Assembly (NCBI GenBank): GCA_947488235.1
Contig: CANLAQ010000005.1
Span: forward strand, 1-64,000
Origin: Flavobacteriales bacterium
Lineage (GTDB): Bacteria; Bacteroidota; Bacteroidia; Flavobacteriales_D; Crocinitomicaceae
DNA: 64,000 nucleotides
Direction of reading: 5' to 3'
In this document: positions 63,677 through 64,000 of the stretch, one piece after another
Position numbering within the stretch: the stretch's first letter is position 1
How the letters are laid out: each line of letters starts with the position of its first letter
Program-made: the position numbers and the translations under genes
Notes under the pieces: model-generated
What the model saw: the letters and a program-made list of their open reading frames with translations, nothing else
What the model was told of the DNA's origin: nothing
Database searches by the model: none

Positions 63677-64000
63677 ATGATAGATTGTTCCTCTTCCGAA
63701 GATAAAATAAAAGATGCTGCTAAGCGGGTCTTTATCCTAAAGGGATTCTCAGGTTGTACTTCTCGTGAAATAGCGCGTGAGTCAGGCATGAATGTAGCAT
63801 TAGTGAATTATTATTTTCGTTCTAAAGACAAATTATTTCAAATTATTTTCCAGGCAGTACTCGAAGAATTTATGCTATCGATGTATTCTGTTTTTTCGTC
63901 AGATGCTTCATTGAAGGACAAAATCAGAATCTTGATTGAAAGAGAATATGATTTCATTTCTAAAAATCCTGAAATTCCAGGCTTTATCATCAATGAATTG
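63677..64000 (+). CDS. TetR/AcrR-family transcriptional regulator (partial)
   Basis: The 3' end is cut by the window; 108 residues are visible. After SSEDKIKDAAKRVF the helix-turn-helix reads GCTSREIARESGMNVALVNYYF and is followed by RSKDKLFQIIF, the family's N-terminal signature. The C-terminal ligand domain is mostly missing. Such regulators in this phylum often control efflux pumps encoded next to them, but what lies downstream is not visible. Probably autoregulated through the palindrome at 63626. Confidence 0.92.
   Translation, partial: MIDCSSSEDKIKDAAKRVFILKGFSGCTSREIARESGMNVALVNYYFRSKDKLFQIIFQAVLEEFMLSMYSVFSSDASLKDKIRILIEREYDFISKNPEIPGFIINEL

Overview
The window is AT-rich chromosomal DNA from a member of Bacteroidota, most likely of the order Flavobacteriales. 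Several signs agree. Bacteroidota-type -7 promoter boxes (TAnnTTTG) stand before many genes, and Shine-Dalgarno-like sites are largely absent (starts are preceded by A-rich leaders). There are type IX secretion (T9SS) C-terminal sorting domains, a SusC/RagA-like TonB-dependent receptor, DUF4249 and DUF6428 family proteins, a bacillithiol gene (bshC), and rplQ followed by carA and eno. Genus cannot be read from the sequence. There are no tRNA or rRNA genes, no insertion sequence and no CRISPR array that I can see. No gene-free stretch exceeds about 300 bases.

Positions 1-13855 are an almost gap-free S10/spc/alpha ribosomal superoperon (rplC to rplQ, including secY, infA, rpmJ and rpoA). It closes with a clear terminator. 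Its last gene, rplQ, carries a tandem 27-bp repeat that extends L17 with a long acidic nonapeptide tail. carA, eno and a NUDIX gene follow (13960-16799), then a convergent 3-hydroxyacyl-CoA dehydrogenase, a flippase and a DEAD-box helicase.

Positions 20376-28465 form a surface-polysaccharide region of two divergent operons. The minus-strand operon holds an acyltransferase, an O-antigen polymerase/ligase-like protein and a GT4. The plus-strand operon holds a GT4, a second polymerase/ligase-like protein, a GT2, a DegT aminotransferase and an initiating sugar-phosphate transferase. The MOP-type flippase at 17730 may serve the same pathway.

Positions 28505-31119 are an arsenic resistance operon (arsR, DUF6428, LMW-phosphatase-like arsenate reductase, acr3). 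Its promoter is flanked by two near-identical dyad sites 83 bp apart. folB-gltX, a DUF4249 lipoprotein and a small coiled-coil protein follow.

Positions 34568-42323 (minus strand) are, in my view, the most interesting part. They encode a secreted lamin-tail-domain protein, a TonB-dependent receptor, a T9SS-exported endonuclease I, and a 5'-nucleotidase split into two genes. The last three genes overlap by 4 bp. I infer an extracellular DNA/nucleotide (phosphate or nucleoside) scavenging system.

Positions 42464-63524 are mixed core and accessory genes: a DPP-IV-like peptidase, citrate synthase, an RlmL-like RNA methyltransferase, a patatin-barrel protein, a double VOC protein, a serine hydrolase with a leftover GH3 C-domain, pckA, cysDN, rpmH, an MsbA-like ABC exporter, bshC, a short KDPG aldolase, an outer-membrane protein, and a CAP protein / 38-aa lipoprotein / SPFH cluster. 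The window ends inside a TetR-family regulator preceded by a perfect palindrome.
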